DNA from: SG8-38 sp041576815
GTDB lineage: Bacteria > Myxococcota_A > Polyangia > Polyangiales > Houyiibacteriaceae
NCBI GenBank assembly: GCA_041576815.1
Contig: JBFGKE010000001.1
Location: 1 to 64,000 of the forward strand
Length of the DNA: 64,000 nt
Direction of reading: 5' to 3'
Part shown: positions 15,740 through 25,756 of the stretch, in pieces
Layout: each line of letters starts with the position of its first letter
Position numbering within the stretch: the first letter of the stretch is position 1
The notes under the pieces: generated by a model
What the model was told of the DNA's origin: nothing
Databases searched by the model: none
The model's input: only the letters and a program-made list of their open reading frames with translations
Made by a program: the position numbers and the translations under genes

Positions 15740-16174
15740 ATGCCAGAACAGAAGAGCTCGCATCCGAGGCCGTGGGTGTCGCCGGAGGTGTGTCCCACCG
15801 CGGCAAGCGCCGTCGAGCCTCAGTTGGATTTGAGTCGCGCGTTGAATGCGGCGGACCGCGCGCTCCACCGTGGATCTACCCGCGAAGTCCTCGAAGCGCT
15901 GGTCGTGATCCGGCGGGTGCTTCGTGCTCGCCTGAACGCCGGCGTCAGGGATGACGCCGCTGACCTCCTGGTCGGCCCGTGGCAGCGGAGGCTGCGCAAG
16001 CGCTACGAGGCGTCCCTTTGCGCCCTGGAACGGCTGCTTCCCAAGGCCATGTCCGAACCGAGAGCCTGGCAGGCGAGGGTGCGTCGCGAGCTCGAGAAGC
16101 TGCGTCGCCTCGATGACCTCGAGAGCCAAGCCTATTTCGACAGCCTTTGGATCGACATCGGCGTCGGCGACTGA
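15740..16174 (+). CDS. Hypothetical helical protein
   Basis: The 144-residue product is Arg/Ala/Leu-rich and predicted mostly helical (LDLSRALNAADRALHRG, LEALVVIRRVLRARL, ARVRRELEKLRRLDD). It has no signal peptide and no motif I can name. It follows the zinc-ribbon gene directly; a GTG at 15731 that overlaps the previous stop is an alternative start. The pair is probably one operon. A cytosolic regulatory or scaffold role would be a guess. Confidence 0.6.
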   Translation: MPEQKSSHPRPWVSPEVCPTAASAVEPQLDLSRALNAADRALHRGSTREVLEALVVIRRVLRARLNAGVRDDAADLLVGPWQRRLRKRYEASLCALERLLPKAMSEPRAWQARVRRELEKLRRLDDLESQAYFDSLWIDIGVGD

Positions 16175-16198
16175 CCTCAAGCGCCGCCGCGAGCGAGC

Positions 16199-17034
16199 CT
16201 AAAACGAAGCGAGCGTCAGGCCTTGCGTAGTGGCGCAATTGCCCGTCGTGCCGCACTGCGGCGCGCCGTTCTTCCGGACCAGCGCGACGGCGACGCCGGC
16301 GCCGACGCCCACGGCCGCAATCGCGCCGATCATGACCCAGAACCCAGGCCGCTTGACGAATGGTTTGCGATCGTCCTTTGCCACCGGCGCGGGATCGCGC
16401 CCCGTGTCCGGTGGGATGATGTCCGGCGCCGGGGTGGCGATCACCGCAGAGGCCGCGGGCGTTTTGGGCTGTAGCGCGATCGTGTGCGCATGGCGACCGC
16501 CCCGCTCCACCTGGACCTCTTTGGTCAGGGTTTTGAAACCGTCGTGCCGAACGCGCAGCGAGTGAAGGCCTGGGTTCAGCCGGAGGATTCGCTCGAAGCC
16601 GGTGCCTTCCTGCAGACGTCCGTCGACGAAAACGGTGGCATCCGCCGGCGTGATCGCCAAGCGGACCTCGGCGATCGCGCTTTCCAGCAACCCGCGCAGG
16701 GCGTTGCCCCGGTCGCGTGCCACGGGATCAGCGGAGACTGCTGGCATCGCGTCGTACTCGTCGAGCGCCGCAAGCCCTTCGACGGGCCGACCGATGCGGT
16801 AGTACGCGTTCGCGACGTTGTAGGCCGTGCTTGCGCGGGGGACCAAGTCCGCCGAGCGGCGAAACGCAGACAACGCGTCGGCCCAGCGGCCCGATCTCGC
16901 CAACGCCACCCCCTCGTCGAAGAGGACGCGCGCGCGCTCGTGCTCGGACCCCTCGTCTTGCGCCGACGCTCGAGGCAGCGCGGACGACCACGCGAGGCAT
17001 GCCCCGAGGCAGAGCGCCGCGGCCAGGTAGAGCT

Positions 17035-17041
<7 letters not shown>
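16199..17041 (-). CDS. Secreted TPR/PEGA-domain protein with membrane anchor
   Basis: The 280-residue protein has a signal peptide (cleavage after RASAQ). TPR-like helices follow (ARVLFDEGVALARSGRWADA, about 37-100), then a PEGA domain (ITPADATVFVDGRL, FERILRLNPGLHSLRV) at about 130-190. A late hydrophobic helix (FWVMIGAIAAVGVGAGVAVAL) precedes the C-terminus. PEGA domains are common in surface proteins and in proteins linked to Ser/Thr kinases. Its ATG sits within the last codons of the kinase gene (7-nt overlap), so translation is coupled. It may sense or bind envelope glycans; that is inference. Confidence 0.82.
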
Positions 17042-18483
<1,442 letters not shown>

Positions 18484-18663
18484 GGGGCGTTGCGCACCGT
18501 CTCCAGGCGCAGGCGAAACCTTGGGAGATCTCGGGGCCGGAGACAAGACGAACCCGTTTTTCCCGGCGCTTCACGTGATCTCCGCCGGTTTGCCCGCGAA
18601 GGAGGGGCGGCTAGGCTCTTTGCCTTGGCCTTGCATTCCACCACCCGTCCGCGGCTATGGGCG

Positions 18664-21081
18664 ATGGCGCTCTTGCTCTCGTCCATCGGCTGTGCAGAAG
18701 AGCCGCATACGCAGGTCGTCGTCCTCATGGACACCGACTACGTCGTGCCCGAAGAAGTCGACCGCATTCGAGCGCGGGTGTCGAAAGTTCTCTCGAGCGA
18801 GGCCGGCGTGGAGGAAATCGAGACGTGGGAGCATGTCTTCGTCGTCTCGAAGCCCGCGTCGAACGAGCCCGGGGTGCATGGTTTGCCCGCCACGTTCGGG
18901 GTGCTCGCCGAGGGTGCAGGCACGGACACCCAGATCCTCATCGAGCTCGAAGCGATTGCGCTTGGGAGCGGCCGGGTCCTGGTGTCTCACCGCATCCGGA
19001 CCGGTTTCGTTCGTGGCGAGGCCCGGTTGGCGCGCATGCCGTTGTTTCGCGCCTGTGAGGGCATGACGTGCTCCGTGGGACAGTCGTGCGGATGCCCGGG
19101 CGCCTCGGCGTGCGCGGAGCCCGCCTGCGTGAGCGAGATCGTGCTCCCCGAGAGCTTGGAACGGATCGAGAACCCCGGGTTGCTGCCTGCCGATGCGGGG
19201 ATCCCTCCCCGGACCGACGGAGGTATGCCGGATGGAAGCGTGGACGGGGGTGAGCCGGATGCCGGCACGCCCGACGGCGGCGTCATCAATTGCGAGCCGC
19301 CCCTTCTGCTTTGCGGCATGGACTGTGTGAATCCCCAGGCCGATCCGCGCTACTGCGGGGACTGCGAGACGTCGTGCCCCATCGGGAGCGTTTGCGAGAC
19401 GGGAAGCTGTTTCGATCCCGGCGACTGCCGAAGCAACGGCGTCGGCTGCTCCGGCTTCACGTTTTGTGAGGAGGCTACCGGCCAGTGTCTGCCCGGATGC
19501 AGGGACGCGCAGCAATGCACGGGCGCGCACGAAGAGTGCGACATCGATACGCACGAATGCGTGTGCGCGATTGGGTTCCAGCGCTGTGAGGGGGCCTGCG
19601 TCGACACCCAAAACGACCCGAGCTTCTGCGGCGACTGCACGAGGTCCTGTTCGCCGCCCGACGTTTGCGAAAGCGGTACCTGCGTGGACCCCGGAGACTG
19701 TCGAACGAACGACTCCGGTTGCAGCGGGTTCACGTATTGCGATGAGAGCACGGGTGAGTGCCTGCGTGGTTGCGAAAGCGATGGGCAGTGCGTTGGCGAC
19801 AACGAGATCTGCAACACGACCCTGCACGAGTGTGTCTGCGCACCGGCGTTCCATCGTTGTGGTGCGGTTTGCGTGTCCAATCTCGACGTCGATTCGTGCG
19901 GCGCTTCGTGCGCCCCGTGCCCAGCGCCACCGAATTCGGTCGCCACCTGTGCCTCGGGGTCATGCGGGTTTACGTGCGACGATACCTACGAGCCGTGCGG
20001 CCCCATGTGCTGCCCCACGACCTGCCCGCCCGGGCAGGTGCTCTACGAGCAGGCGTGCGCGCGGATTCACATCCAGGTGGTCGACGAGTTTGGCAATGTC
20101 GGTGAGCACTCCGCGTTGGCCCTCGACGATGCGGGACGTGCACACATCGCGTACTACATTCAAAACGGAAGGGATCTCGGGCACGCCGCCCAGCAGTCGA
20201 ACGACAGCTGGCTTTCCGAAAAGCCCGACAGCACGGGCGACGTCGGGCAGCACGCGTCGATCGCGTTCAGTCCCAGCGGCGTGCTTCACATCGCGTACTA
20301 CGACGCTACCACCGAGGCCCTGATGCTCGCTAGCGGAGGGATGGGCAGTTTCTGGTCCGTGGAAATCGTCGACGACGTGGGTGACGTAGGCCGGCACGCC
20401 TCCCTTGCATTCGATGGCGACGGCAACCCACACATCAGCTACTACGAGGCAGGCGACAAAGACCTCCTTCATGCAACCAAGCAAGGAGCCGGGGGCTGGG
20501 CTGTCCAAGTCGCAGACGCCGACGGCGACGTCGGCGAGTACAGCTCGCTCGCGTTCGATCCTTCCGGTGCCGCGCACATCAGTTACTACGACGCTGGGAA
20601 TGCGGACTTGAAGCATGCTGTTCAAGAGCCGGACGGCACGTGGCGGTCGCAGACGATCGCGAGCGTCGGTAAAGTCGGCGAGTTCACGTCCTTGGGCTTC
20701 ACGCCTTCTGGGCTCGGGCGGATCGTCTTCTATGATGAAACCAACGGTGACCTGCGCTTCGCCAGCGAAGCCATCCTCGGGCCATGGACCGCCGAGACCG
20801 TCGACAGCGAAGGCGACGTGGGCAAGTTCGCTTCTCTTGCGATCGACGCGACGGGGCGGGCGCGCGTGGGCTACTACGACGAGACCAGCGGAGACCTGAA
20901 ATACGCGGTTCGGTCGTCCGGGGGTTGGGTCGTCGAAACCGTCGACGACACCGGCGACGTCGGCCAGTTCGCCTCGATCGCCGTCGATCAAGCCGGTCAC
21001 ACGCACATCAGCTATTACGACCTCACCAACACCAATTTGAAGTACGCGCTGATCGCCGGGCCCGGGCCCTCCGTCCCCTAG
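18664..21081 (+). CDS. Large Cys-rich lipoprotein with seven-repeat beta-propeller
   Basis: The protein has 805 residues from the first ATG. Upstream in-frame TTG codons at 18631 or 18490 could lengthen the n-region of the lipoprotein signal, whose lipobox is SSIGC. After a globular N-domain (to about 165) come a Pro/Gly/Asp linker and Stig1-like Cys modules (GGDCETSCP, FCGDCTRSC). Seven copies of a GDVGxxxSLAxDxxGxxHIxYYD repeat follow (about residues 468-803), consistent with a seven-bladed propeller. Such architecture is frequent in surface proteins of predatory and social delta-like bacteria. It starts divergently from the kinase gene. Ligand unknown. Confidence 0.85.
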   Translation: MALLLSSIGCAEEPHTQVVVLMDTDYVVPEEVDRIRARVSKVLSSEAGVEEIETWEHVFVVSKPASNEPGVHGLPATFGVLAEGAGTDTQILIELEAIALGSGRVLVSHRIRTGFVRGEARLARMPLFRACEGMTCSVGQSCGCPGASACAEPACVSEIVLPESLERIENPGLLPADAGIPPRTDGGMPDGSVDGGEPDAGTPDGGVINCEPPLLLCGMDCVNPQADPRYCGDCETSCPIGSVCETGSCFDPGDCRSNGVGCSGFTFCEEATGQCLPGCRDAQQCTGAHEECDIDTHECVCAIGFQRCEGACVDTQNDPSFCGDCTRSCSPPDVCESGTCVDPGDCRTNDSGCSGFTYCDESTGECLRGCESDGQCVGDNEICNTTLHECVCAPAFHRCGAVCVSNLDVDSCGASCAPCPAPPNSVATCASGSCGFTCDDTYEPCGPMCCPTTCPPGQVLYEQACARIHIQVVDEFGNVGEHSALALDDAGRAHIAYYIQNGRDLGHAAQQSNDSWLSEKPDSTGDVGQHASIAFSPSGVLHIAYYDATTEALMLASGGMGSFWSVEIVDDVGDVGRHASLAFDGDGNPHISYYEAGDKDLLHATKQGAGGWAVQVADADGDVGEYSSLAFDPSGAAHISYYDAGNADLKHAVQEPDGTWRSQTIASVGKVGEFTSLGFTPSGLGRIVFYDETNGDLRFASEAILGPWTAETVDSEGDVGKFASLAIDATGRARVGYYDETSGDLKYAVRSSGGWVVETVDDTGDVGQFASIAVDQAGHTHISYYDLTNTNLKYALIAGPGPSVP
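19420..19965 (+). repeat. Two tandem 273-nt Cys-rich coding modules
   Basis: Two successive 91-codon modules start at 19420 and 19693 with the near-identical sequences GDCRSNGVGCSGFTF and GDCRTNDSGCSGFTY. They align through C-x-C (CVCA) and beyond with the same Cys spacing. This looks like an internal duplication within the lipoprotein gene. Confidence 0.7.
20065..21072 (+). repeat. Seven-fold coding repeat (about 48 codons each)
   Basis: Seven degenerate repeats carry the core G-D-V-G-x3-S-L-A-x-D-x2-G-x2-H-I-x-Y-Y-D. Divergence between copies is moderate, and copy five (VGKVGEFTSLGF) is the most altered. The number seven fits one closed propeller. Confidence 0.75.
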
Positions 21082-21101
21082 TGCGACCGACGAACCCCCT
21101 C

Positions 21102-21129
21102 TTGACTGGAGGGTCCAGGACTGTGTAAC
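21102..21129 (+). promoter_or_regulatory. Candidate sigma70-type promoter before the aconitase gene
   Basis: TTGACT at 21102-21107 is followed after 16 nt by TGTAAC at 21124-21129. The expected transcription start would be only a few nucleotides before the GTG at 21142, and I see no Shine-Dalgarno there. A leaderless or near-leaderless mRNA is possible. Pattern match only. Confidence 0.4.
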
Positions 21130-21141
21130 AGTGATTCGTCC

Positions 21142-23094
21142 GTGGGTCTGACCGTCGCGGAAAAGCTGATCGAAGCTCATCTCGTCGAAGGCGAGATGAG
21201 AGCGGGCGCCGAGATCGGCATCCGCATCGATCAAACGCTCACGCAGGACGCCACGGGAACGCTCGTGATGCTCGAGCTGGAGGCGCTCGACCTCGATCGC
21301 GTCAAGACGGAAGTGTCCGTTCAATACGTCGACCACAACCTGATCCAAAGCGATTTTCGGAATCCCGACGATCACCTGTTCCTGCAGAGTGCGTGCCGGC
21401 GGTTCGGCTTATGGTTCAGCCGGCCGGGAAACGGCGTGAGCCACCCCGTCCACATGCAGTGCTTTGGTAAGCCGCTCAAGACGCTGCTCGGCTCCGACAG
21501 TCACACCTGCGCGGCCGGTGCGCTCGGCATGCTCGCGATCGGTGCGGGCGGGCTCGAGGTGGCGTTCGCGATGGCAGGGGAGCCGTTCTATCTACAAATG
21601 CCGGAGATCTGGGGGATTCGCCTGGTGGGCCGTCTTCCCGACTGGGTCAGCGCGAAGGACGTCATTCTCGAGGTGCTCCGGCGGCACGGGGTCTCGGGCG
21701 GTGTCGGGCGCATCATCGAGTATCACGGCCCCGGTCTCGACGGGCTCAACGCCTGGGACCGCCACGTCATCGCCAACATGGGCGCGGAGCTCGGTGCCAC
21801 CACGACCGTGTTTCCCTCCGACGCGCAGACAAAGACGTTTTTGACTTCGAACGACCGCGCTGGCGACTATCAGGCCTTGTCGGCCGATCCCGACGCACGC
21901 TACGCGCACGAGGACGAAATCGATCTCGGACAGCTCGAGCCGCTCATCGCAAAGCCGTCGAGCCCGGGCAACGTGGTACCCGTCCGCGAGGTCGAGGGGC
22001 TGGACGTGTACCAGAGCTACATCGGCTCATCGGCCAACCCGGGGTTTCAAGATTTCGGCGTCGCTGCGATTGCCGTCGCTGGGCGCAAAGTCGATCCCGG
22101 GATTTCGTTCGACATCAATCCGGCCACGCGCGGCATCCTGAGCGACCTGATGAAGACGGGTCTTTTGGAGAACCTCATCGAGGCCGGGGCGCGGCTCCAC
22201 CAGGCCGGCTGCAACGGGTGTATCGGGATGGGGCAGGCGCCCGCCTCGGGTCGAAACAGCCTGCGCACGGTGCCGCGCAACTTCCCCGGCCGCTCCGGCA
22301 CCAAAGAAGACAGCGTGTGGCTATGCAGCCCGGAGACCGCCACCGCTGCGGCGCTCGAAGGAAAGATCACCGACCCGCGGCGCTTGGGTCTCGTCTACGT
22401 GCGACCCCCGCTACCCGACGCGCCGACGCCGATGCGGTCGCACGTCTCCGAGCCACCCCCGCCCGACGAATCCCGAAGAGCCGAGCTGATCAAAGGCCCC
22501 AACATCGGCACGCTTCCCAAGATGGAGCCCCTGCCGGACTCGTTCGAGGCCCCGGTGCTTCTCAAAGTCGGGGACGACGTGTCGACCGACGAAATCCTTC
22601 CCGCGGGAACCCGCGTGCTCCCGTTCCGAAGCAACATCGACAAGATCTCCGACTTCTGCTTCGAGATCGTCGACCCGACGTATGCCACCCGCGCCCGCGA
22701 GCGCCGGGAACAGGGGGCCCACGTCGTGGTGGGCGGCACCAACTACGGCCAAGGCTCGAGCCGCGAGCATGCCGCGCTTGCCCCGCGCCATCTCGGTTTG
22801 GCGGTCGTGGTGGTCAAGAGCTATGCGCGCATTCACTGGCAAAACCTGGTGAACTTCGGCGTGCTCCCGCTCGAATTCGTCGAGGAGGCCGACTACGGGC
22901 GTCTCGAGCAAGGTTCGCTCCTGCGTTTCTCGAATCTGCGGCAACAGGTCCGCAACGATGATCAAGTCGAGGCACAGGTGGACGGCAACCCGATTCACTT
23001 TCGGCACAGGCTTTCTCTCCGCCAACGCGACGTGATGCTCGGGGGCGGCCTCATTCCGTGGCTTCGTGCGCGGCTCCAAGACGAGAAGGGGTGA
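21142..23094 (+). CDS. Aconitate hydratase (Aquifex-type, about 650 residues)
   Basis: The 650-residue aconitase interconverts citrate and isocitrate in the TCA cycle through a 4Fe-4S cluster. Cluster ligands are visible: Cys in GSDSHTC (about 116) and the C-x2-C of CNGCIG (about 355). The swivel domain carries YGQGSSREHAALAPR with the catalytic Ser/Arg. The length is well short of AcnA (about 890), matching the compact Aquifex-type family that many delta-like bacteria use. The start is a GTG at 21142 with a promoter-like sequence just upstream. Isopropylmalate isomerase is excluded by the fused swivel domain. Confidence 0.9.
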   Translation: MGLTVAEKLIEAHLVEGEMRAGAEIGIRIDQTLTQDATGTLVMLELEALDLDRVKTEVSVQYVDHNLIQSDFRNPDDHLFLQSACRRFGLWFSRPGNGVSHPVHMQCFGKPLKTLLGSDSHTCAAGALGMLAIGAGGLEVAFAMAGEPFYLQMPEIWGIRLVGRLPDWVSAKDVILEVLRRHGVSGGVGRIIEYHGPGLDGLNAWDRHVIANMGAELGATTTVFPSDAQTKTFLTSNDRAGDYQALSADPDARYAHEDEIDLGQLEPLIAKPSSPGNVVPVREVEGLDVYQSYIGSSANPGFQDFGVAAIAVAGRKVDPGISFDINPATRGILSDLMKTGLLENLIEAGARLHQAGCNGCIGMGQAPASGRNSLRTVPRNFPGRSGTKEDSVWLCSPETATAAALEGKITDPRRLGLVYVRPPLPDAPTPMRSHVSEPPPPDESRRAELIKGPNIGTLPKMEPLPDSFEAPVLLKVGDDVSTDEILPAGTRVLPFRSNIDKISDFCFEIVDPTYATRARERREQGAHVVVGGTNYGQGSSREHAALAPRHLGLAVVVVKSYARIHWQNLVNFGVLPLEFVEEADYGRLEQGSLLRFSNLRQQVRNDDQVEAQVDGNPIHFRHRLSLRQRDVMLGGGLIPWLRARLQDEKG

Positions 23095-23101
23095 GGGATC
23101 G

Positions 23102-23203
23102 ATGAGCAAGGCCGACTATTCGGTTCTCGACAATGGGGTCCGCGTGGACTTCAGTCGCCGAGTCTATCCATCGCCGCGGCGAGCTTCATGTCGCGTTCGG
23201 TGA
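23102..23203 (+). other. 33-codon stub ORF, possible gene remnant
   Basis: An ATG eight nucleotides after the aconitase stop begins MSKADYSVLDNGVRVDFSR, which reads like a genuine protein N-terminus. After about 19 codons the frame runs into the antisense of the phhB gene and stops at 23203. It may be what is left of a gene truncated when phhB arrived, or chance. I cannot name the family. Confidence 0.3.
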
Positions 23204-23432
23204 GGCCGCCGGCGTCGTGGGTGCTGAGCTCGACCTCGACGGTGGCCCAGACGTTTCGCCATTCGGGGTGGTGATTCATGCGTTCCGCAACGAGCGCGAC
23301 GCTGCTCATCCAACCAAACGCCTCGACGAAATCTTTGAAGCGGAACGTGCGCCGGATCCGGTCCTCGCCGAGCTCCCAGTCGGGAAGCGCCTTCATGTGC
23401 TCAGCGATCTGCGAGTCTGTGAGCTTTGCCAT
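23151..23432 (-). CDS. phhB: Pterin-4a-carbinolamine dehydratase
   Basis: The 93-residue enzyme dehydrates 4a-hydroxytetrahydrobiopterin to quinonoid dihydropterin, recycling the cofactor of phenylalanine hydroxylase. The family signature is complete: FVEAFGWMSSVALVAERMNH, then HPEWRNVW and LSTHDAGGLTERD, with the active-site histidines. No phenylalanine hydroxylase gene is nearby. It lies 59 nt downstream of the NmrA-like gene on the same strand. Confidence 0.95.
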   Translation of the reverse strand: MAKLTDSQIAEHMKALPDWELGEDRIRRTFRFKDFVEAFGWMSSVALVAERMNHHPEWRNVWATVEVELSTHDAGGLTERDMKLAAAMDRLGD

Positions 23433-23491
23433 AGTGTTCCGTCTCTAGTGCCCACCGACGCGTGGAGCAATGCTCGGTTCTCCGCTGGCCC

Positions 23492-24169
23492 TCATGCCGC
23501 CGCCCCGCCCGACAGCGTCACGGATTGGTGTACGAAGTCCGGGGTCTGCGCTGCCTGCGCAAGAACGCGTGCGACGCTTTTACGGGAGATCTTCCAGTCG
23601 CGGACCTGACCCTCGGTCGAGACGAAGGGCATCTCGTCGGAATCATCGTCGGTGAGATGCACCGGCTGGGCCAGCACCCACTCGACGCCGCTATCGCGCA
23701 CTTCGCGCTCCTGCACCTCGGTGTCGGCGATCTGCGGCTTCAGCAGCAGACTGAAGAACAACCGGTCTACGAGACGCAGCTTGCCGCGGGTTTCCCCGAC
23801 GCCATAGGACGACTGCACCACGAGCCGGCGCACGCCGTGCCTGCGCATCGCCGCGATGACGTTGCGGGTCCCGGCAGAACGGACGTCGATCGGTGTGCCT
23901 CGGGTCCCGAACAGCCGGACGCGAAATGGGTTTTCCGTGATGCCGAGCGTGACGATCACGGCGTCGTGTCCGGGCATCGCGCGGTCGACGTCCGCCGGGT
24001 TGGTGGCGTCCCCGTTGACCGTGGTCACGAGGTCCGAGATGCCTTCGAGCGCGTCCGCGTGGCGCGAAAAGGCCGTCACCCGGTGCCCCGCGTTGACCAG
24101 CTCGGCGATCGTGGCTCGGCCGGTGCCGCCGGTCGCTCCGATGACGAGGATATTCTTTGCTTTTTCCAT
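23492..24169 (-). CDS. NmrA-like NAD(P)-binding SDR family protein
   Basis: The 225-residue atypical short-chain dehydrogenase opens with NILVIGATGGTGRATI, the NAD(P)-binding glycine motif of the extended NmrA/YwnB type. A VVQSSYGVGE segment at about 119 takes the place of the usual catalytic Ser/Tyr region. No YxxxK is obvious, so it may be a redox sensor or a quinone reductase-like protein. The ribosome site AAGGAGG is excellent. The upstream gap holds two inverted repeats that may be an operator. Confidence 0.85.
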   Translation of the reverse strand: MEKAKNILVIGATGGTGRATIAELVNAGHRVTAFSRHADALEGISDLVTTVNGDATNPADVDRAMPGHDAVIVTLGITENPFRVRLFGTRGTPIDVRSAGTRNVIAAMRRHGVRRLVVQSSYGVGETRGKLRLVDRLFFSLLLKPQIADTEVQEREVRDSGVEWVLAQPVHLTDDDSDEMPFVSTEGQVRDWKISRKSVARVLAQAAQTPDFVHQSVTLSGGAAA

Positions 24170-24216
24170 CGAGTGCCTCCTTGTGCTTCACCAGCATGGG
24201 GCTCTGACAGACATGA

Positions 24217-24257
24217 ATCCAATGACTTGGATCCATATGAGCATGAGTATTGCTCAT
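24217..24257. promoter_or_regulatory. Paired inverted repeats, candidate operator
   Basis: There are two perfect palindromes in an AT-richer patch upstream of the NmrA-like gene. The first is ATCCAA-TGAC-TTGGAT (24217-24232). The second is ATGAGCA-TGAGTAT-TGCTCAT (24237-24257). They sit 48-88 nt before the start codon, where a dimeric regulator or the promoter would be expected. No regulator gene adjoins it. Confidence 0.45.
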
Positions 24258-24305
24258 GCGTGGCTGCGTCGCGCGAGTGGTGGGCGACTCGGAGCGCGGC
24301 CGAGC

Positions 24306-25607
24306 CTATTCCACGATGCGAATCAAGTGGGTGGGCGAGGTCGTCAGGTGGGTGTCGTCGATGGCGCTGAGTGACGCGCGTACGTCGCCTTCGCGCGCGT
24401 GGTGCGTCAGCATCGCGATTGTCGCGGTGCCATCGTCGCCGTCGACGTCTTGGACCATTTGCTCGATCGAGATGCCGGAGTCGCCGAGCTTGCCGGAAAG
24501 CGAGGCGAGCACCCCGGACTCGTCGCGCACCGAGAAACGAAGGTAGTAGCGGGACGAGACGTCGTCGATGGGCTGAATCGGTTGGCGGCCCTCGGAGGGA
24601 AGGTGCCAAGTGCGAACGGGGGCCCCGGCGAGGGCGTTCTTCGCGATGTCGACGATGTCTCCGGCGACGCTGGTTGCGGTTGGGTGAGCGCCCGCGCCCA
24701 GGCCGGAAAGGAAGCTCGGCCCGACCATGTCGCCTTTGATCGCCACCGCGTTGAGCGCGCCGTCCACGTGCGCAAGCGGATCGCTCAGGGGTACGAGGGC
24801 AGGGTGGACTCGCAGATCGAGCGCACCCGAGTCGAGCCGTTCGGCGACGGCGAGCGGCCGGATCGCATAGCCGAACTTCTTTGCGTACTGAATGTCGCGC
24901 GGGTCGACATCCTCGATGCCCTCGGTCGGGATTTCACCAGGCAGCACCCGTGCCCCAAACGCGAGGCCGGCGATGATCGCGAGCTTGTGCCCTGCATCGC
25001 CGCCCGTGATGTCGAGGGTCGGGTCCGCCTCGGCAAATCCCGCCTCCTGGGCGGCCCTCAACGCGTCGGCGAAGGCGGCACCTTCGTTGGCCATGCTCGA
25101 CAGGATGTAGTTGCTCGTGCCATTGATGATGCCTCGCACCGATCGAATGTGGTCTGACGCAAAAGACTCCCGAATCACGCGGATCACGGGGATGGCGCCG
25201 GCAACGGCCGCTTCGAAGTAGAGATCGCAACCGCGCTCCTCGGCGAGCGCAAACAACGCGTCGCCGCGTTCGGCGAGAAGCGCTTTGTTGGCCGTGACCA
25301 CGTGCTTTTTCGCGTCGAGCGCCGCTCGGACCAAGCGGTCCGCGAGGTCGACGCCGCCGATGAGCTCGACGACGATGTCGACGTCGTCGCGCTTGGGCAC
25401 CTCGAACGCATCGTCGAGGAGCGCGACGCTCGGATCCTGCGCCCGAACGATATCGAGCCGCGCCGGGTCTTTGTCCGCGACCGCTATGAGCCGAATCGGC
25501 GCCCCAGCGCGGGCGCTGATCACGTCCGCATGCTGCAACAAGGCCGTCACGACGCCCTCGCCGATCACGCCGCAGCCGCAAAGCCCAACTCGAATTTCGC
25601 GATCCAA
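24306..25607 (-). CDS. hom: Homoserine dehydrogenase
   Basis: The 433-residue enzyme reduces aspartate semialdehyde to homoserine, the branch point to Met, Thr and Ile. The NAD(P) site is VGLCGCGVIGEGV (about 7-19). The catalytic block is GIINGTSNYILSSM (about 165) with the HVVTANKAL segment before it. A C-terminal ACT domain (RYYLRFSVRDESGVLASL, from about 352) suggests feedback inhibition by threonine. I chose a TTG at 25607 with GGAGG before it. The GTG at 25637 would add ten residues whose codon use looks non-coding. Confidence 0.93.
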   Translation of the reverse strand: MDREIRVGLCGCGVIGEGVVTALLQHADVISARAGAPIRLIAVADKDPARLDIVRAQDPSVALLDDAFEVPKRDDVDIVVELIGGVDLADRLVRAALDAKKHVVTANKALLAERGDALFALAEERGCDLYFEAAVAGAIPVIRVIRESFASDHIRSVRGIINGTSNYILSSMANEGAAFADALRAAQEAGFAEADPTLDITGGDAGHKLAIIAGLAFGARVLPGEIPTEGIEDVDPRDIQYAKKFGYAIRPLAVAERLDSGALDLRVHPALVPLSDPLAHVDGALNAVAIKGDMVGPSFLSGLGAGAHPTATSVAGDIVDIAKNALAGAPVRTWHLPSEGRQPIQPIDDVSSRYYLRFSVRDESGVLASLSGKLGDSGISIEQMVQDVDGDDGTATIAMLTHHAREGDVRASLSAIDDTHLTTSPTHLIRIVE

Positions 25608-25756
25608 TCTGCCTCCGAGAGGCGCAAACGGTAGCACGAGCTTGGATTTGCGAAAGGGCCGCTCGGGCTTGACGTTGCCGTAAAGCTTTCCGAAGCTCGC
25701 CGATCGCGCTAGACCTCTGCCGCCAGTCGGGTGCCCGGCGGCCGGAGACGTACACG

